In this document: positions 38,898 to 47,751 of the stretch, piece by piece | Numbering within the stretch: position 1 is the stretch's first letter | Layout of the letters: the number at the start of each line of letters is the position of its first letter | From: Alphaproteobacteria bacterium | GTDB taxonomy: Bacteria > Pseudomonadota > Alphaproteobacteria > Caulobacterales > Aquidulcibacteraceae | Reading direction: 5' to 3' | NCBI GenBank assembly: GCA_016124655.1 | Contig: WGNI01000004.1 | Location: forward strand, 164,774 to 228,773 | Length of the DNA stretch: 64,000 nt | Translations under genes and position numbers: made by a program | Notes under the pieces: generated by a model | Seen by the model: only the letters and a program-made list of their open reading frames with translations | Told to the model about the DNA's origin: nothing | Databases searched by the model: none

Positions 38898-39371
38898 TTA
38901 GTCACATCCGTCTCTTTGGCCGCGAAACACTGGCTGCAGCCGGGCGCCGTCATGGATGTCGAACACCAGCGCGGAGGCGGACGCGACGAGCGTCGCCCGG
39001 CTCGGCGGCTCGTCGGCCTCGGTGGGCAAGGTCGTGTCCAGCGGCCAGCAGCGCGCGGCGTCGTTGTCGCAGACCTGCCAGACGTCCGGCGCGGGCAGTA
39101 CCCGGTAGCGGGTCTCTGAAGGCCTGCGATTGCCCGGCCAATAGACCAGGAGTTCGCCGCGCCAGCCTGCGCCATCTGGAAACCAGCGCATGGTCCGCGC
39201 CGCATCCCCGCCGCGCTGGATCCAACAGCCGCGCAGGAGGCTCAAGTCCGGAGACGGCGGCATGGACGGGGCGCTGGCGCAGGAGCCCAGCGCCAAGGCG
39301 GCCGCCATCGCCGCGATCAGTTGCGCGCGCGGGCCGAACGGGCGATCATGGGGAAAATGGGAGGTCCGCAT
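38898..39371 (-). CDS. Small predicted lipoprotein
   Basis: The 157-residue product is not recognised. A hydrophobic segment ends in the lipobox LGSC near residue 31, predicting a lipidated mature protein of about 127 residues with several cysteines ([20 protein letters not shown]). Its ATG at 39371 shares the tetranucleotide CATG with the divergent HD-domain gene, and no ribosome site is seen before it. A later ATG at 39308 would destroy the signal peptide, so the long N-terminus is kept. Confidence 0.6.
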   Translation of the reverse strand: MRTSHFPHDRPFGPRAQLIAAMAAALALGSCASAPSMPPSPDLSLLRGCWIQRGGDAARTMRWFPDGAGWRGELLVYWPGNRRPSETRYRVLPAPDVWQVCDNDAARCWPLDTTLPTEADEPPSRATLVASASALVFDIHDGARLQPVFRGQRDGCD

Positions 39372-39957
39372 GGCTGACGGTCATACATCCGATCGCGCGC
39401 AGTTTCACGCCATGGCAGAGAGCACGCAGGAGGATTGGGCCAAGATTGCGGCGTGTTCGGCGCAGTTCAATCGCGGCCTGGCGGACCGCGTGCTCGCTCA
39501 CCTGAAATTGCTCGACGGCGATTTCGGCGGCTTTGCGGTCGACCGCCTGACGCACTCGCTGCAATCAGCCACGCTCGCGCATCGCGACGGCATGGATGAA
39601 GAATATGTCGTGTGCGCGCTTCTGCACGATATCGGCGACACGCTGGGCTCAATGAACCATGCCGATATCGGCGCTGCGATCCTGAAGCCGTTTGTGTCAG
39701 ACGCCAATCATTGGATGCTGGAGCATCATGGCGTGTTCCAGGGCTATTATTTCTTCCAGCATCTGGGGCTCGACCGCGACATGCGCGAGCAGTTCCGCGG
39801 GCATCCGCATTTCGAGTACACGGCGCGGTTCTGCCACCGTCACGACCAGAACGCGTTTGATCCCGCTTATGACACCATGCCGCTGGAGGCGTTCGAGCCG
39901 ATGGTGCGACGGGTGATCAGCAGGCCGCGGCAGAGCATTTATATGCGGTCGGCGTAG
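39370..39957 (+). CDS. HD-domain protein (PhnZ-like oxygenase or phosphohydrolase)
   Basis: The 195-residue protein is an HD-fold metalloprotein. The motif series is THSLQSATLAHRDG, CALLHDIGDTLG with the HD pair, then MNHADIGA, LEHHGVFQGYYFF and CHRHDQNAFDP. The extra histidines and HADIGA resemble the mixed-valence diiron oxygenases PhnZ and MIOX more than simple HD phosphohydrolases; this is inference. GGGAGG six bases before the ATG fixes the start. No phosphonate genes are nearby, so the substrate is unknown. Confidence 0.75.
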   Translation: MADGHTSDRAQFHAMAESTQEDWAKIAACSAQFNRGLADRVLAHLKLLDGDFGGFAVDRLTHSLQSATLAHRDGMDEEYVVCALLHDIGDTLGSMNHADIGAAILKPFVSDANHWMLEHHGVFQGYYFFQHLGLDRDMREQFRGHPHFEYTARFCHRHDQNAFDPAYDTMPLEAFEPMVRRVISRPRQSIYMRSA

Positions 39958-40009
39958 AAGAGCTGACTAGCCACGAGTGCGCGGCTCCGCGTGACCGCCA
40001 GTGAGATCG

Positions 40010-40714
40010 TCATCCACGTTGGTTCGTCTCGCCTGTTCCTGTTGTCGACGCATGCGCGCGAGGGCATGACCAGGGCTCGGCGCGGCGATGCGCCAACTGG
40101 CGCAAACCGCCGGCCTTCCCACACCAACGCCCGCGCTTGCCGTTCCAGGCGCGGGCGAACCCCCGTTCAATCAAGATGGAGCCAAGATCTTTATTGTCCA
40201 CAACAACGAAAGCAAGGACGCGTCCGTATTTGTCGAGTTCTCCGGTGGGATGAGCCGTCACTACGCGCGCCTTCGTGAGCACGGCGCTGGCGTAAGCCTT
40301 GGCGCGCTCTCCCATGGCCCGCTCCATTTCGCAACCGGCGCGATTGCCCGTCTCCGGCGCATCAATGTTCGCAACCCGATATCGCGCTCCCGTTGTCGCA
40401 TCGTCTAGCGTATCGCCGTCAACCACAATGACCCGAGCCAATGCATGCGGGCCCTTCGCTTGAGCGCGCGCGTTCAAGTAGCGGCCTACGCTCGCGCGTA
40501 TGCGCCGCATCAACCATGCCATGCCGCCGCGCCACTGCGTAAGCGCTATCGTTGCGCCGACAACAATCAGCAATGCCGACCTGTCCAAGTCACGCGCATC
40601 CGACGCAACAAAGTACATGAGCCCGACCGCAAACACTGCGACCGCAGCGAGCGCCCCGAAAACTAGGTCTGCTATCCAAGTCTTGCGCGATGCGCGCCAA
40701 TGCTGCGACGTCAT
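40010..40714 (-). CDS. Membrane-anchored thermonuclease-like (SNase) protein
   Basis: The 234-residue product has two hydrophobic segments near residues 17-60 followed by a staphylococcal-nuclease fold: VIVVDGDTLDD, YRVANIDAPETG with the metal aspartate, ERAMGERAKAYASAVL and DKYGRVLAFVVVD. The catalytic arginine positions are partly preserved. It is probably an inner-membrane nuclease facing the periplasm. ATG 40714 is preferred to a TTG at 40729. The last 35 residues after GRWC look unlike the family and may reflect a natural tail or a late frame break. Codon use around 39960-40850 is less GC-biased than its neighbours. Confidence 0.72.
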   Translation of the reverse strand: MTSQHWRASRKTWIADLVFGALAAVAVFAVGLMYFVASDARDLDRSALLIVVGATIALTQWRGGMAWLMRRIRASVGRYLNARAQAKGPHALARVIVVDGDTLDDATTGARYRVANIDAPETGNRAGCEMERAMGERAKAYASAVLTKARVVTAHPTGELDKYGRVLAFVVVDNKDLGSILIERGFARAWNGKRGRWCGKAGGLRQLAHRRAEPWSCPRAHASTTGTGETNQRG

Positions 40715-40845
40715 GGGCAACCCCGCCAACGCGACCCTAGCGCGTGGCGGTTGCAGTTCGACTAAGCTGCGTAGTTAAATCCGCATTCATCACACTTTAG
40801 GGCGAATGGCGCTCACAGCGATGATTGCTTGGCTTGCGGTGGGTA

Positions 40846-41382
40846 TTACGCCTCCACCTTCTCCTTCGCGCGGTGGGTGCGGATGTCCGCTGGCGGCTTG
40901 GAGAATTTCTTCTCCACTGACGTCAAGGCCGCGAGCGCTTCGGCGCGGTCATCCGCGGTGAAGGCGCCGGTCGTCAGGCAGAATTCGACGAGATTGTCGT
41001 TGGGGTCCTTGGTGTAGATCGAGCGGCACCAATTGTGGTCGATCTCCATGACATTGAGGCCGGCATCGAGCCATTGCTGCTTGCGGCGATCGAAATCGGC
41101 GCGATCCTTCACGTCGAAGGAAATATGATTGATATGGTCGGGCAGACCCGCGGCCTTGGAGATGTTGCTCTCAAAGCCTTCCGTGCCGGGCATGTCGTGC
41201 ATTTCCCAGAAGGCGATGAACTTGGAATCGTCCTCCATGCGATAGAAGAAGTGCTTGGCCCAGCCGCCCTGCGGCGACGGGCCAATCTCGACCTTCACCA
41301 GCTCGAAGCCCATCACGCCTTCATAGAAGGCGTGCAATTTGTTGATGTCCTTCGCGGCGAGCGCGAGATGATGATAGCCCAT
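40846..41382 (-). CDS. VOC family protein
   Basis: The 178-residue single-domain VOC protein starts MGYHHLALAAKDINKLHAFY. Candidate metal ligands are the N-terminal His pair, a His in HINHISFDVKD and a Glu in NDNLVEFCL. Such proteins include glyoxalases, extradiol dioxygenases and fosfomycin-resistance-type enzymes. The CMD/AhpD-like gene lies five bases upstream, so they are probably cotranscribed. The reaction cannot be assigned. Confidence 0.82.
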   Translation of the reverse strand: MGYHHLALAAKDINKLHAFYEGVMGFELVKVEIGPSPQGGWAKHFFYRMEDDSKFIAFWEMHDMPGTEGFESNISKAAGLPDHINHISFDVKDRADFDRRKQQWLDAGLNVMEIDHNWCRSIYTKDPNDNLVEFCLTTGAFTADDRAEALAALTSVEKKFSKPPADIRTHRAKEKVEA

Positions 41383-41386
41383 CGCG

Positions 41387-42040
41387 TCATTCTCCCTGTT
41401 TCGGTTGCTGCCGGTCGACCATGCGCATCACGTCGAGGTCGGCGCCTTCGGGCGCGGCGATCTCGACGATGCGTTCGTCCACATCATCATACTCCACGCG
41501 CAGCGCGCGGCTCATGACGGCATGCATGTCGTACATCATGGTGATGTAGGTGAACTCCAATATCTCCTCGTCCGACAGATATTTCTTCATTTCCGTAAAA
41601 ATCGCCTCGGGCACGCGGCCCGATTGCAGCGACAGGCAATCGGTGTAGGCCAACACAGCGCGTTCGACCGGGCTGAAGACGTCCGTGATCGGCCAATGCG
41701 GGATGGCCTCGATCTGGGCTTCGCTCAAGCCGACGGCGCGGCACGATTTGCAATGCTGGGAAAACACGAATTGCGAGCCTTTGACGAAGCCGGCGCGCGT
41801 CTGGCCAAGTTCGCGGAGCTTGGGGTCGAGCTTGCGCTTGCGGCTGCGATAATATTGGAAGCCTTCGGTGGCGTGCTTGAAGGCGTCGGGCGAAAGCGCG
41901 AACACCGTCCACCAATTGCCGGGCGTGCCGGTCGCGGTGCCCGGCTCCTTGACGGGATCGCGCTCGCCGAAGAGGAAATCGTACAGGCCGATGACGTAAG
42001 GGTCGGCTTCGGTCCTGGGCACTTCGCGCAAGCGCGGCAT
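41387..42040 (-). CDS. Carboxymuconolactone decarboxylase / AhpD-like protein
   Basis: The 217-residue helical protein has the AhpD-type core with FSQHCKSCRAVGLSEAQ, whose CxxC is the redox pair in this family, and AVLAYTDCLS upstream of the final helices. AhpD proteins reduce peroxiredoxins; CMD relatives act on lactones, so activity is open. ATG 42040 is chosen because GGAGGAA lies just upstream; an in-frame ATG at 42073 would abut the dapF stop. It forms a pair with the downstream VOC gene. Confidence 0.8.
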   Translation of the reverse strand: MPRLREVPRTEADPYVIGLYDFLFGERDPVKEPGTATGTPGNWWTVFALSPDAFKHATEGFQYYRSRKRKLDPKLRELGQTRAGFVKGSQFVFSQHCKSCRAVGLSEAQIEAIPHWPITDVFSPVERAVLAYTDCLSLQSGRVPEAIFTEMKKYLSDEEILEFTYITMMYDMHAVMSRALRVEYDDVDERIVEIAAPEGADLDVMRMVDRQQPKQGE

Positions 42041-42072
42041 CGCGTTCCTCCGTTTTGCAGCAGAATTCGCCA

Positions 42073-42900
42073 TCAGGGCGGAAGTTGCAACTCCCCGACC
42101 CGCTCCAGTTCGACAGGGCCGGTCATGCGCACGCGGTCGTCCTGCGCGCTCCAGTCTATGAGCAAGGCGCCCCCATCGACGATCACGTCGCAGCGGCGAT
42201 CCACCAGTCCACGGCGGTGGGCGGCGACCACCGCCGCGCAGGCGCCGGTGCCGCAGGCTTTGGTCAGGCCAGCGCCGCGCTCCCAGACGCGCAGACGCAT
42301 GCGGGAACGCCCTTGCGGCGCGCAGAAGCCGACATTTGCGCGATCGGGAAACAATGCGTCATGCTCGACCAGCGGCCCGATGACGTGCGCCGGCAGCGCT
42401 TCAGCGTCGTCGACGAAAAACACGACATGGGGATTGCCCATATTGGCCGCGCCGGGATCGCTGAGGCGCACGCCGCCGGCTTCAATGGAATAGTTGAGCG
42501 TGATGGTGTCCATCTTCCGCGCCAGCGGGATTTCCTCCCACTTCAAAAGCGGCGAACCCATATCGACCGTGACCTGGCTGCCGCCGGCGCTGTGCGCACG
42601 CAGAAGGCCGGCGCGGGTTTCGATCACCGGGCTGTCGCGGCCTTCGTCGATGAGGATCCAGCCGACCGCGCGCGCCCCGTTGCCGCAGGCGGACACTTCC
42701 TCGCCGGAGGCGTTCCAGATGCGCATGAAGACGTCGCCGCGTTCAGACCGCTCCAGCGCGATCAGCTGATCGAAGGCCATGCCCGGGCCGGTCTGCGCCA
42801 CGGCCTGCACCGCCTTGGGCTCGAGCGAGACCGCGCCGCCGGCGCGCGCGTCCAGGATCACGAACGCGTTGCCTGCCCCGTTCATCTTCAAATAGCGCAT
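42073..42900 (-). CDS. dapF: Diaminopimelate epimerase
   Basis: DapF converts LL- to meso-diaminopimelate for lysine and peptidoglycan synthesis. The 275-residue product begins MRYLKMNGAGNAFVILDAR and contains both catalytic cysteines, in SACGNGARAVGW and KACGTGACAAVV. The long open frame to 43056 adds an arginine-rich stretch antisense to the S9 peptidase promoter and is rejected. In many alphaproteobacteria dapF is next to mtaB and ftsY; here those lie about 13 kb away. Confidence 0.94.
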   Translation of the reverse strand: MRYLKMNGAGNAFVILDARAGGAVSLEPKAVQAVAQTGPGMAFDQLIALERSERGDVFMRIWNASGEEVSACGNGARAVGWILIDEGRDSPVIETRAGLLRAHSAGGSQVTVDMGSPLLKWEEIPLARKMDTITLNYSIEAGGVRLSDPGAANMGNPHVVFFVDDAEALPAHVIGPLVEHDALFPDRANVGFCAPQGRSRMRLRVWERGAGLTKACGTGACAAVVAAHRRGLVDRRCDVIVDGGALLIDWSAQDDRVRMTGPVELERVGELQLPP

Positions 42901-42997
42901 GAGCAGCGATGTAGGCGCTTTCGCGCCCGCGCGCGAGACGGGCCGCGCCTTCCCTCCGCGCGGCTGATCTGCTTTGACGGGGCGCAATGGAGGATCC

Positions 42998-45097
42998 ATG
43001 CGCTTTTCCGCTCTCGCAGCCGCCGGCGCTGCGCTGTTCGCCGCCTCGTGCGCCATGACCCAATGGCTGCCGCACAGCGAGCCCGACGACCCCTATCTTT
43101 GGCTTGAAGAGGTCGAGGGCGAGCGGGCGCTCGATTGGGTGCGCGGCGAAAACGCGCGCTCGCTGGCGGAACTGGAAGCCGATCCGCGCTATGCCGGTCT
43201 TTACCAGGAGGCGCTGGCGATCGCGCAGAACCGCGACCGGCTGCCGCTCGGCAGCGTCCGCGACGGGCATTATTACAATCTCTGGCAAGACGAAGCGAAC
43301 GTGCACGGCCTGTGGCGGCGCGCCAGCCTGCAAAGCTTCGCCTCCGGCGCACCGCAATGGGAGACGATGCTCGACCTCGATGCGCTGTCGGCGGCGGAAA
43401 ACGTCAATTGGGTGTGGAAAGGCGTGGCGTGCGCGCCGTCGGGCGCGCGGTGCATGCTGCAACTTTCCGATGGCGGGCAGGACGCCAGCGTGTGGCGCGA
43501 GTTCGACATGGCGACGAAATCGTTTGTCGCGAACGGGTTCATGGTTCCTGAAGCGAAAGCAGACGTCGCGTGGCGCGACGAAGACAGCCTGCTTGTCGCC
43601 ACCGATTGGGGCGACGGCACGCTGACCGAGAGCGGCTATCCGTTCATCATCAAGGCCTGGTCGCGCGGCCAGGCGCTTTCCGAGGCGAGGGAAGTCCTGC
43701 GCGGCCAGAATACGGACGTGGGCGTGTTTCCATTCGCGGTGGAGGATGTCGACGGCTACCGCATTGTCGGCGCGGTGGAAGCGGATACTTTTTTTGAATC
43801 GACGAAGTGGATTTTGGGCGAGACGCCGCGGCGGCTGAGCTTGCCCGCGAAATCGACGCTGCAGGGGCTGCACAAAGGCCAGCTCATCGCCACGCTGGAG
43901 CAGGATTGGTCCTTGCCGGGCGGCGCAACCTTTCCGCAAGGCGCGCTCGTCGCGATCGGCGAAAGCAGCGCAGGCGACTTAAGTCCCGCAGTGACGCAGC
44001 TTTACGCGCCGGGCGCGCGGGAATCGATCGAGGCAGTGGCGCTGACGCGCGACGCGGTGCTCGTGGCCGGCTACCAGAACGTGCGCGGGCGCATCTTGAA
44101 GTTCGCGTATGACGGCCGCGCATGGATTGAAACCTCGATCGCATTGCCGCCGAACGGCGCGGTCAATTTCGCCGGAAGCGATCCCGGCGAGAGCCAGGCG
44201 TTCGCGGTGTTCGAGGATTTTCTGACGCCGGACACGCTTTACTCAGTCGATGCGCGCACGGGAACCGCGGATGCGGTGCGATCCCTGTCTGCGGAGTTCG
44301 ACGCCGCGCGCTTCGTGTCGCAGCAATATGAAGCGGTGAGCAAGGACGGCACGCGCGTGCCCTATTTCGTGGTGCGCGCGCGCGATACGCAGATGAACGG
44401 CGAAAATCCCACGCTGCTCTACGGCTATGGCGGATTCCAGATCTCCATGACGCCGGCCTATTCCGGCTCGATCGGCAAGCTGTGGCTGGAGCGCGGCGGC
44501 GTCTATGTTTTGGCCAATATCCGCGGCGGCGGCGAGTTCGGCCCGGCCTGGCACCAGGCTGGCCTGCGCACGCAGCGCCAGGTCGTCTATGACGATTTCA
44601 TCGCGGTGGCGGAGGATCTGATCGCGCGCGACATTACCACGCCGCGGCGGCTCGGCATCATGGGCGGGTCGAATGGCGGGCTGTTGATGGGCGTGATGCT
44701 GACGCAGCGGCCTGAGCTGTTCCATGCCGCGGTGGTGCAGGTGCCGCTGCTCGACATGCTGCGCTTCGATCAATTGCTCGCGGGCGCATCCTGGGTGGAC
44801 GAGTATGGTTCGCCGCAAAACCCGGAAGAACGCCGCTGGCTTCGCCAGCTTTCGCCTTACGCCAATCTGCGCAAGCGCGACGATTTTCCCACGCCTTTCT
44901 TCGTGACCTCGACCAAGGATGACCGCGTGCATCCCGGCCACGCGCGCAAATACGCCGCGCGGATGGAAGCGCTGGGCATGCCGTTCTATTATTACGAAAA
45001 CATCGAGGGCGGGCATTCGGCGGCAGCGAACCTGCAGGAAACCGCGCGCAGGCGGTCTCTGGAGTATACGTATCTCATGCGGCGCCTCATGGATTAG
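42998..45097 (+). CDS. Prolyl oligopeptidase family (S9) serine peptidase lipoprotein
   Basis: The 699-residue product has a lipoprotein signal with lipobox AASC near residue 18, then the S9 layout: YLWLEEVEGERALDWVRGEN at the N-terminus, a seven-bladed propeller region, and a C-terminal alpha/beta hydrolase domain. Catalytic Ser558 is in MGGSNGGLL; the Asp lies in TSTKDDRVHPGH and the His in EGGHSAA. GGAGG places the start at ATG 42998. It probably cleaves oligopeptides after proline or related residues in the periplasm. Confidence 0.9.
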   Translation: MRFSALAAAGAALFAASCAMTQWLPHSEPDDPYLWLEEVEGERALDWVRGENARSLAELEADPRYAGLYQEALAIAQNRDRLPLGSVRDGHYYNLWQDEANVHGLWRRASLQSFASGAPQWETMLDLDALSAAENVNWVWKGVACAPSGARCMLQLSDGGQDASVWREFDMATKSFVANGFMVPEAKADVAWRDEDSLLVATDWGDGTLTESGYPFIIKAWSRGQALSEAREVLRGQNTDVGVFPFAVEDVDGYRIVGAVEADTFFESTKWILGETPRRLSLPAKSTLQGLHKGQLIATLEQDWSLPGGATFPQGALVAIGESSAGDLSPAVTQLYAPGARESIEAVALTRDAVLVAGYQNVRGRILKFAYDGRAWIETSIALPPNGAVNFAGSDPGESQAFAVFEDFLTPDTLYSVDARTGTADAVRSLSAEFDAARFVSQQYEAVSKDGTRVPYFVVRARDTQMNGENPTLLYGYGGFQISMTPAYSGSIGKLWLERGGVYVLANIRGGGEFGPAWHQAGLRTQRQVVYDDFIAVAEDLIARDITTPRRLGIMGGSNGGLLMGVMLTQRPELFHAAVVQVPLLDMLRFDQLLAGASWVDEYGSPQNPEERRWLRQLSPYANLRKRDDFPTPFFVTSTKDDRVHPGHARKYAARMEALGMPFYYYENIEGGHSAAANLQETARRRSLEYTYLMRRLMD

Positions 45098-45117
45098 GCC
45101 CGCTCGGCTTGACGTTC

Positions 45118-45135
45118 TGTAATTTATAAGTTACA
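45118..45135. promoter_or_regulatory. Palindromic operator/promoter of the toxin-antitoxin genes
   Basis: An 18-base near-perfect palindrome, TGTAATTTATAAGTTACA, has one mismatched base pair. It contains a -10-like TATAAG at 45125-45130 and ends five bases before the toxin start, so binding there would block transcription and the transcript would be leaderless or nearly so. Confidence 0.6.
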
Positions 45136-45140
45136 AGCGC

Positions 45141-45443
45141 ATGCAGGTCCTTCGAACCGACGTGTTTGACGCGTGGTTCAAGGGCATGCGCGATTTGAAG
45201 GGACGCGCCCGCATCGATATGCGCATCAAGCGCCTGGCGCTCGGCAATCCCGGCGACGTCAAGCCCGTCGGCAAAGGCGTCAGCGAGATGCGGATCGATG
45301 TCGGCCCTGGATACCGCGTCTATTTCGGCGCGCACGGAGATGACGTCATCTTGCTCCTCGCCGGAGGAGACAAGGCGTCTCAAGATAGCGACATCAAAAC
45401 CGCGCTCAAGCTTTGGAGCGCGTGGAAGGCGGAGCAGACATGA
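45141..45443 (+). CDS. RelE/ParE-superfamily toxin (addiction-module killer, HigB-like)
   Basis: The 100-residue product matches the short addiction-module killer family: VFDAWFKGMRDLKGRARI at the N-terminus, KPVGKGVSEMRIDVGPGYRVYF in the centre (the core is EMRIDVGPGYRVYF) and LLLAGGDKASQDSDIKTA near the end. Family toxins cut mRNA on ribosomes. The toxin-first order and the four-base overlap with the antitoxin gene are typical of HigBA-type systems. No ribosome site lies before ATG 45141. Confidence 0.88.
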   Translation: MQVLRTDVFDAWFKGMRDLKGRARIDMRIKRLALGNPGDVKPVGKGVSEMRIDVGPGYRVYFGAHGDDVILLLAGGDKASQDSDIKTALKLWSAWKAEQT

Positions 45444-45754
45444 GCAAGATCGCGACGCGTCCGTTCGACAGCGCCGAATATATCGACACGCCCGAAGCCG
45501 CCGCCGCTTACCTCGAAGCCGCACTTGAAGACGGCGATGCGCGCATCATCACGGCGACGCTTGGCGATATTGCGCGATCAAAAGGCATGGCCATGATCGC
45601 GGAGCGAACCGGCTTGTCGCGCGAGGCGCTCTACAAGTCGCTCAGCAAGGATGGGAACCCTAGGCTGACGACGCTTGTGGATGTGCTGAAGGCGATGGGG
45701 CTGAAACTTTCCGTCGCCGTCGATGACGCTCCGCAGACACGTTCGCGGCGCTGA
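45440..45754 (+). CDS. Addiction-module antitoxin (HigA-like)
   Basis: The 104-residue partner starts with a short toxin-contacting region and has a helix-turn-helix segment, with IARSKGMAMIAERTGLSREALYKSLS (recognition part TGLSREALYKSL) and TLVDVLKAMGLKLSVAV. Such antitoxins neutralise the toxin and repress their own promoter. The ATG at 45440 overlaps the toxin stop as ATGA. The palindrome at 45118-45135 is its likely operator. Confidence 0.88.
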   Translation: MSKIATRPFDSAEYIDTPEAAAAYLEAALEDGDARIITATLGDIARSKGMAMIAERTGLSREALYKSLSKDGNPRLTTLVDVLKAMGLKLSVAVDDAPQTRSRR

Positions 45755-45819
45755 GCTTGGATGGTGCAGAGACTGGTAGAATGTCTGCCGCCAATGGACT
45801 TCGGCGCGCGGCCGCGGCC

Positions 45820-46302
45820 TTACCGCAACGGCTTCTCCAGCAGAATTGTCACGAGATCGCTGCGCCATTCGGTGTCAGGATAGCGGGCGCGCTCGATGAA
45901 TCCGCGCTTTGCGTAGAAGGACTGGCTCACCTGATTGAAGGTGTCCGTTTCGAGGCGCGCGCTGGCGAAGCCTGCGTTTGAAATCGCATGCTCGGCCTTG
46001 TCCATAAGACGGGAACCGACGCCGCCGCGCGCATGGGCGCCGCGAACGTGCAGCGCGTTGATGAAATCGTCCTGCCAATCGACGAAGCCGACGACCAGAT
46101 CGGCGCACGCGCAAACCCAGAACAAATCCCCTCGCTTGGCGACATAGACATCGGGTCGGCGCTCGTCGCGAAAGGCTTGCGCGGCGGCGGCGGTGATGTT
46201 CGGCCGCCAGGTGCTTTCGAAGGTATCGTAGAGAATAGCGATCAGATTTTCGGCATCAGTTGCGCGCGAGGGACGGACCTGAAGAGCGTGGGACAGCCCC
46301 AT
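45820..46302 (-). CDS. GNAT family N-acetyltransferase
   Basis: The 160-residue product has the GNAT fold: VRPSRATDAENLIAIL in strand 1, VVGFVDWQDDFINALHV in strands 3-4, the acetyl-CoA pyrophosphate loop ARGGVGSRLMDKAEH and the C-terminal YAKRGF motif. The acceptor is unknown. ATG 46302 lies one base after the stop of the symporter gene upstream; the longer frame to 46434 overlaps that gene and is rejected. Confidence 0.87.
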   Translation of the reverse strand: MGLSHALQVRPSRATDAENLIAILYDTFESTWRPNITAAAAQAFRDERRPDVYVAKRGDLFWVCACADLVVGFVDWQDDFINALHVRGAHARGGVGSRLMDKAEHAISNAGFASARLETDTFNQVSQSFYAKRGFIERARYPDTEWRSDLVTILLEKPLR

Positions 46303-46303
46303 G

Positions 46304-47617
46304 CTACACCGCCGCAGGCTCCGGCGCAGCGGCAGGCTCCGGCGCGTCTTTCTCCCCCTTAGACACAATCGTGGCGATCGCGAGATCGCCAGCGACGTTG
46401 AGCGTGGTGCGGCACATATCAAGGAAGCGATCAACGCCGAGGATCAGGCCAATGCCCTCCGCAGGCACGCCGACCATCACCAGGATCATGGCGACGACGG
46501 GCAACGAGCCCGCCGGCACGCCCGCCGTGCCGATGCCGCCCAGGATGCATACGAACATCACCATGATCTGCTGGGTCAGCGTCAGCTCCACGCCGAAGAA
46601 TTGCGCGAGGAACAACACCGTCACGCCTTCAAACAGCGCCGTGCCGTTCTGGTTGGCGGTGGCGCCGATGGTCAACACGAAGCGTGCAATCTTGCGCGGG
46701 AGCTTCAATTCCGTTTCGGCGATGCGCAGCGACACCGGTAATGTCGCGTTCGATGACGCGGTGGAGAACGCCACCACCATCGGCTCGCGGATGTTGGCGA
46801 AGAATTGCACGGGCGAGCGACCGCCCAACAGCCAGACCGCAAGCGGGTAGACGATGAACATGTGCAGCGCCATCGCGCCGACGGCGACGCCGGCATAGGC
46901 CGCAAGCCGGGCCAGCAAGTCCCAGCCGAACAGCGCAGCGAGATTGAACATCAGGCATGCCACGGCGATCGGCGCGAGACGAATGACAAGCCCGATCAGC
47001 TTCATCATCACTTCAAACACGCCGTGCAGCACGGTCTGCAATTGATCTGTCGCGGGGCTTTTGACCATCACCAGGCCAATGCCGAACAAAAGCGCGAAGA
47101 CCATGAAGGGCAGGATCTGATTGTTCGCGGCGGCGGCGATCGCGTTCGACGGCACGAGATCAAGGAAAAACTGGCCCGCCTGAACCGATTGCGGCGCATT
47201 GGAAATAATCGATTGCGCGCCTTCGGAGCCGTCGGCCAGCAGGCGTTGGGCGAGCGCTGCGTCGACGCCGTCGCCGGGCCGGGCGAGGTTCACGCAGGCC
47301 AATCCGATCACCACAGCGGCAGTCGAGAGAACGACCGTCATCAGCAGCGTCTTCCAGCCGACGCGGCCGAGCGACGCCAGATCGCCCATTTCCGCCACGC
47401 CGATCGCCAGCGCGGAAAACAACAGCGGCAGCACCAGCACGAAGAGCAGGCGCAGGAAAATCTGGCCGACCGGCCCGGTGATGTTCTCCGCGATCCAGGC
47501 CACCCAAGGCGTGTCGGCGCCGATCGTCAGGTTGACGGCGAGCCCCGCGCCGAGCCCGATGACAAATCCCGCGAGCATCAGCCAATGCAGCGGCACGCCC
47601 GGTTTCGCTTGATCCAT
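46304..47617 (-). CDS. Dicarboxylate/amino acid:cation symporter (DAACS family)
   Basis: The 437-residue membrane protein matches the GltP/DctA family: eight hydrophobic segments, the serine-rich hairpin around AFSTASSNATLPVSLR, the TM7 motif GATANQNGTALFEG (a variant of NMDG) and the C-terminal ILGVDRFLDMCRTTLNVAGD. The substrate is an acidic amino acid or dicarboxylate, driven by sodium or protons. AAGGAG fixes ATG 47617. The MDG motif being NQNG here may bear on cation preference. Confidence 0.9.
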   Translation of the reverse strand: MDQAKPGVPLHWLMLAGFVIGLGAGLAVNLTIGADTPWVAWIAENITGPVGQIFLRLLFVLVLPLLFSALAIGVAEMGDLASLGRVGWKTLLMTVVLSTAAVVIGLACVNLARPGDGVDAALAQRLLADGSEGAQSIISNAPQSVQAGQFFLDLVPSNAIAAAANNQILPFMVFALLFGIGLVMVKSPATDQLQTVLHGVFEVMMKLIGLVIRLAPIAVACLMFNLAALFGWDLLARLAAYAGVAVGAMALHMFIVYPLAVWLLGGRSPVQFFANIREPMVVAFSTASSNATLPVSLRIAETELKLPRKIARFVLTIGATANQNGTALFEGVTVLFLAQFFGVELTLTQQIMVMFVCILGGIGTAGVPAGSLPVVAMILVMVGVPAEGIGLILGVDRFLDMCRTTLNVAGDLAIATIVSKGEKDAPEPAAAPEPAAV

Positions 47618-47751
47618 TATCGCTCCTTGGGGGTTGGCTAACCTCTGAGCGCAGCCATGGCAATCAAACCGGGTCGTGCTGGAGCGCGTATCCCGGGTCC
47701 GCTTGATTTTCGGCCTCGGACGCGGGCAAGTCGGCGCCGGAGATCGCATTC

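Noticed and set aside
40010..40115. Frameshift near the 3' end of the SNase gene
   Set aside because: An alternative frame encodes a charged tail (ARMRRQQEQARRTNVDDD), but without a known family ending neither frame can be preferred, so no break is claimed.
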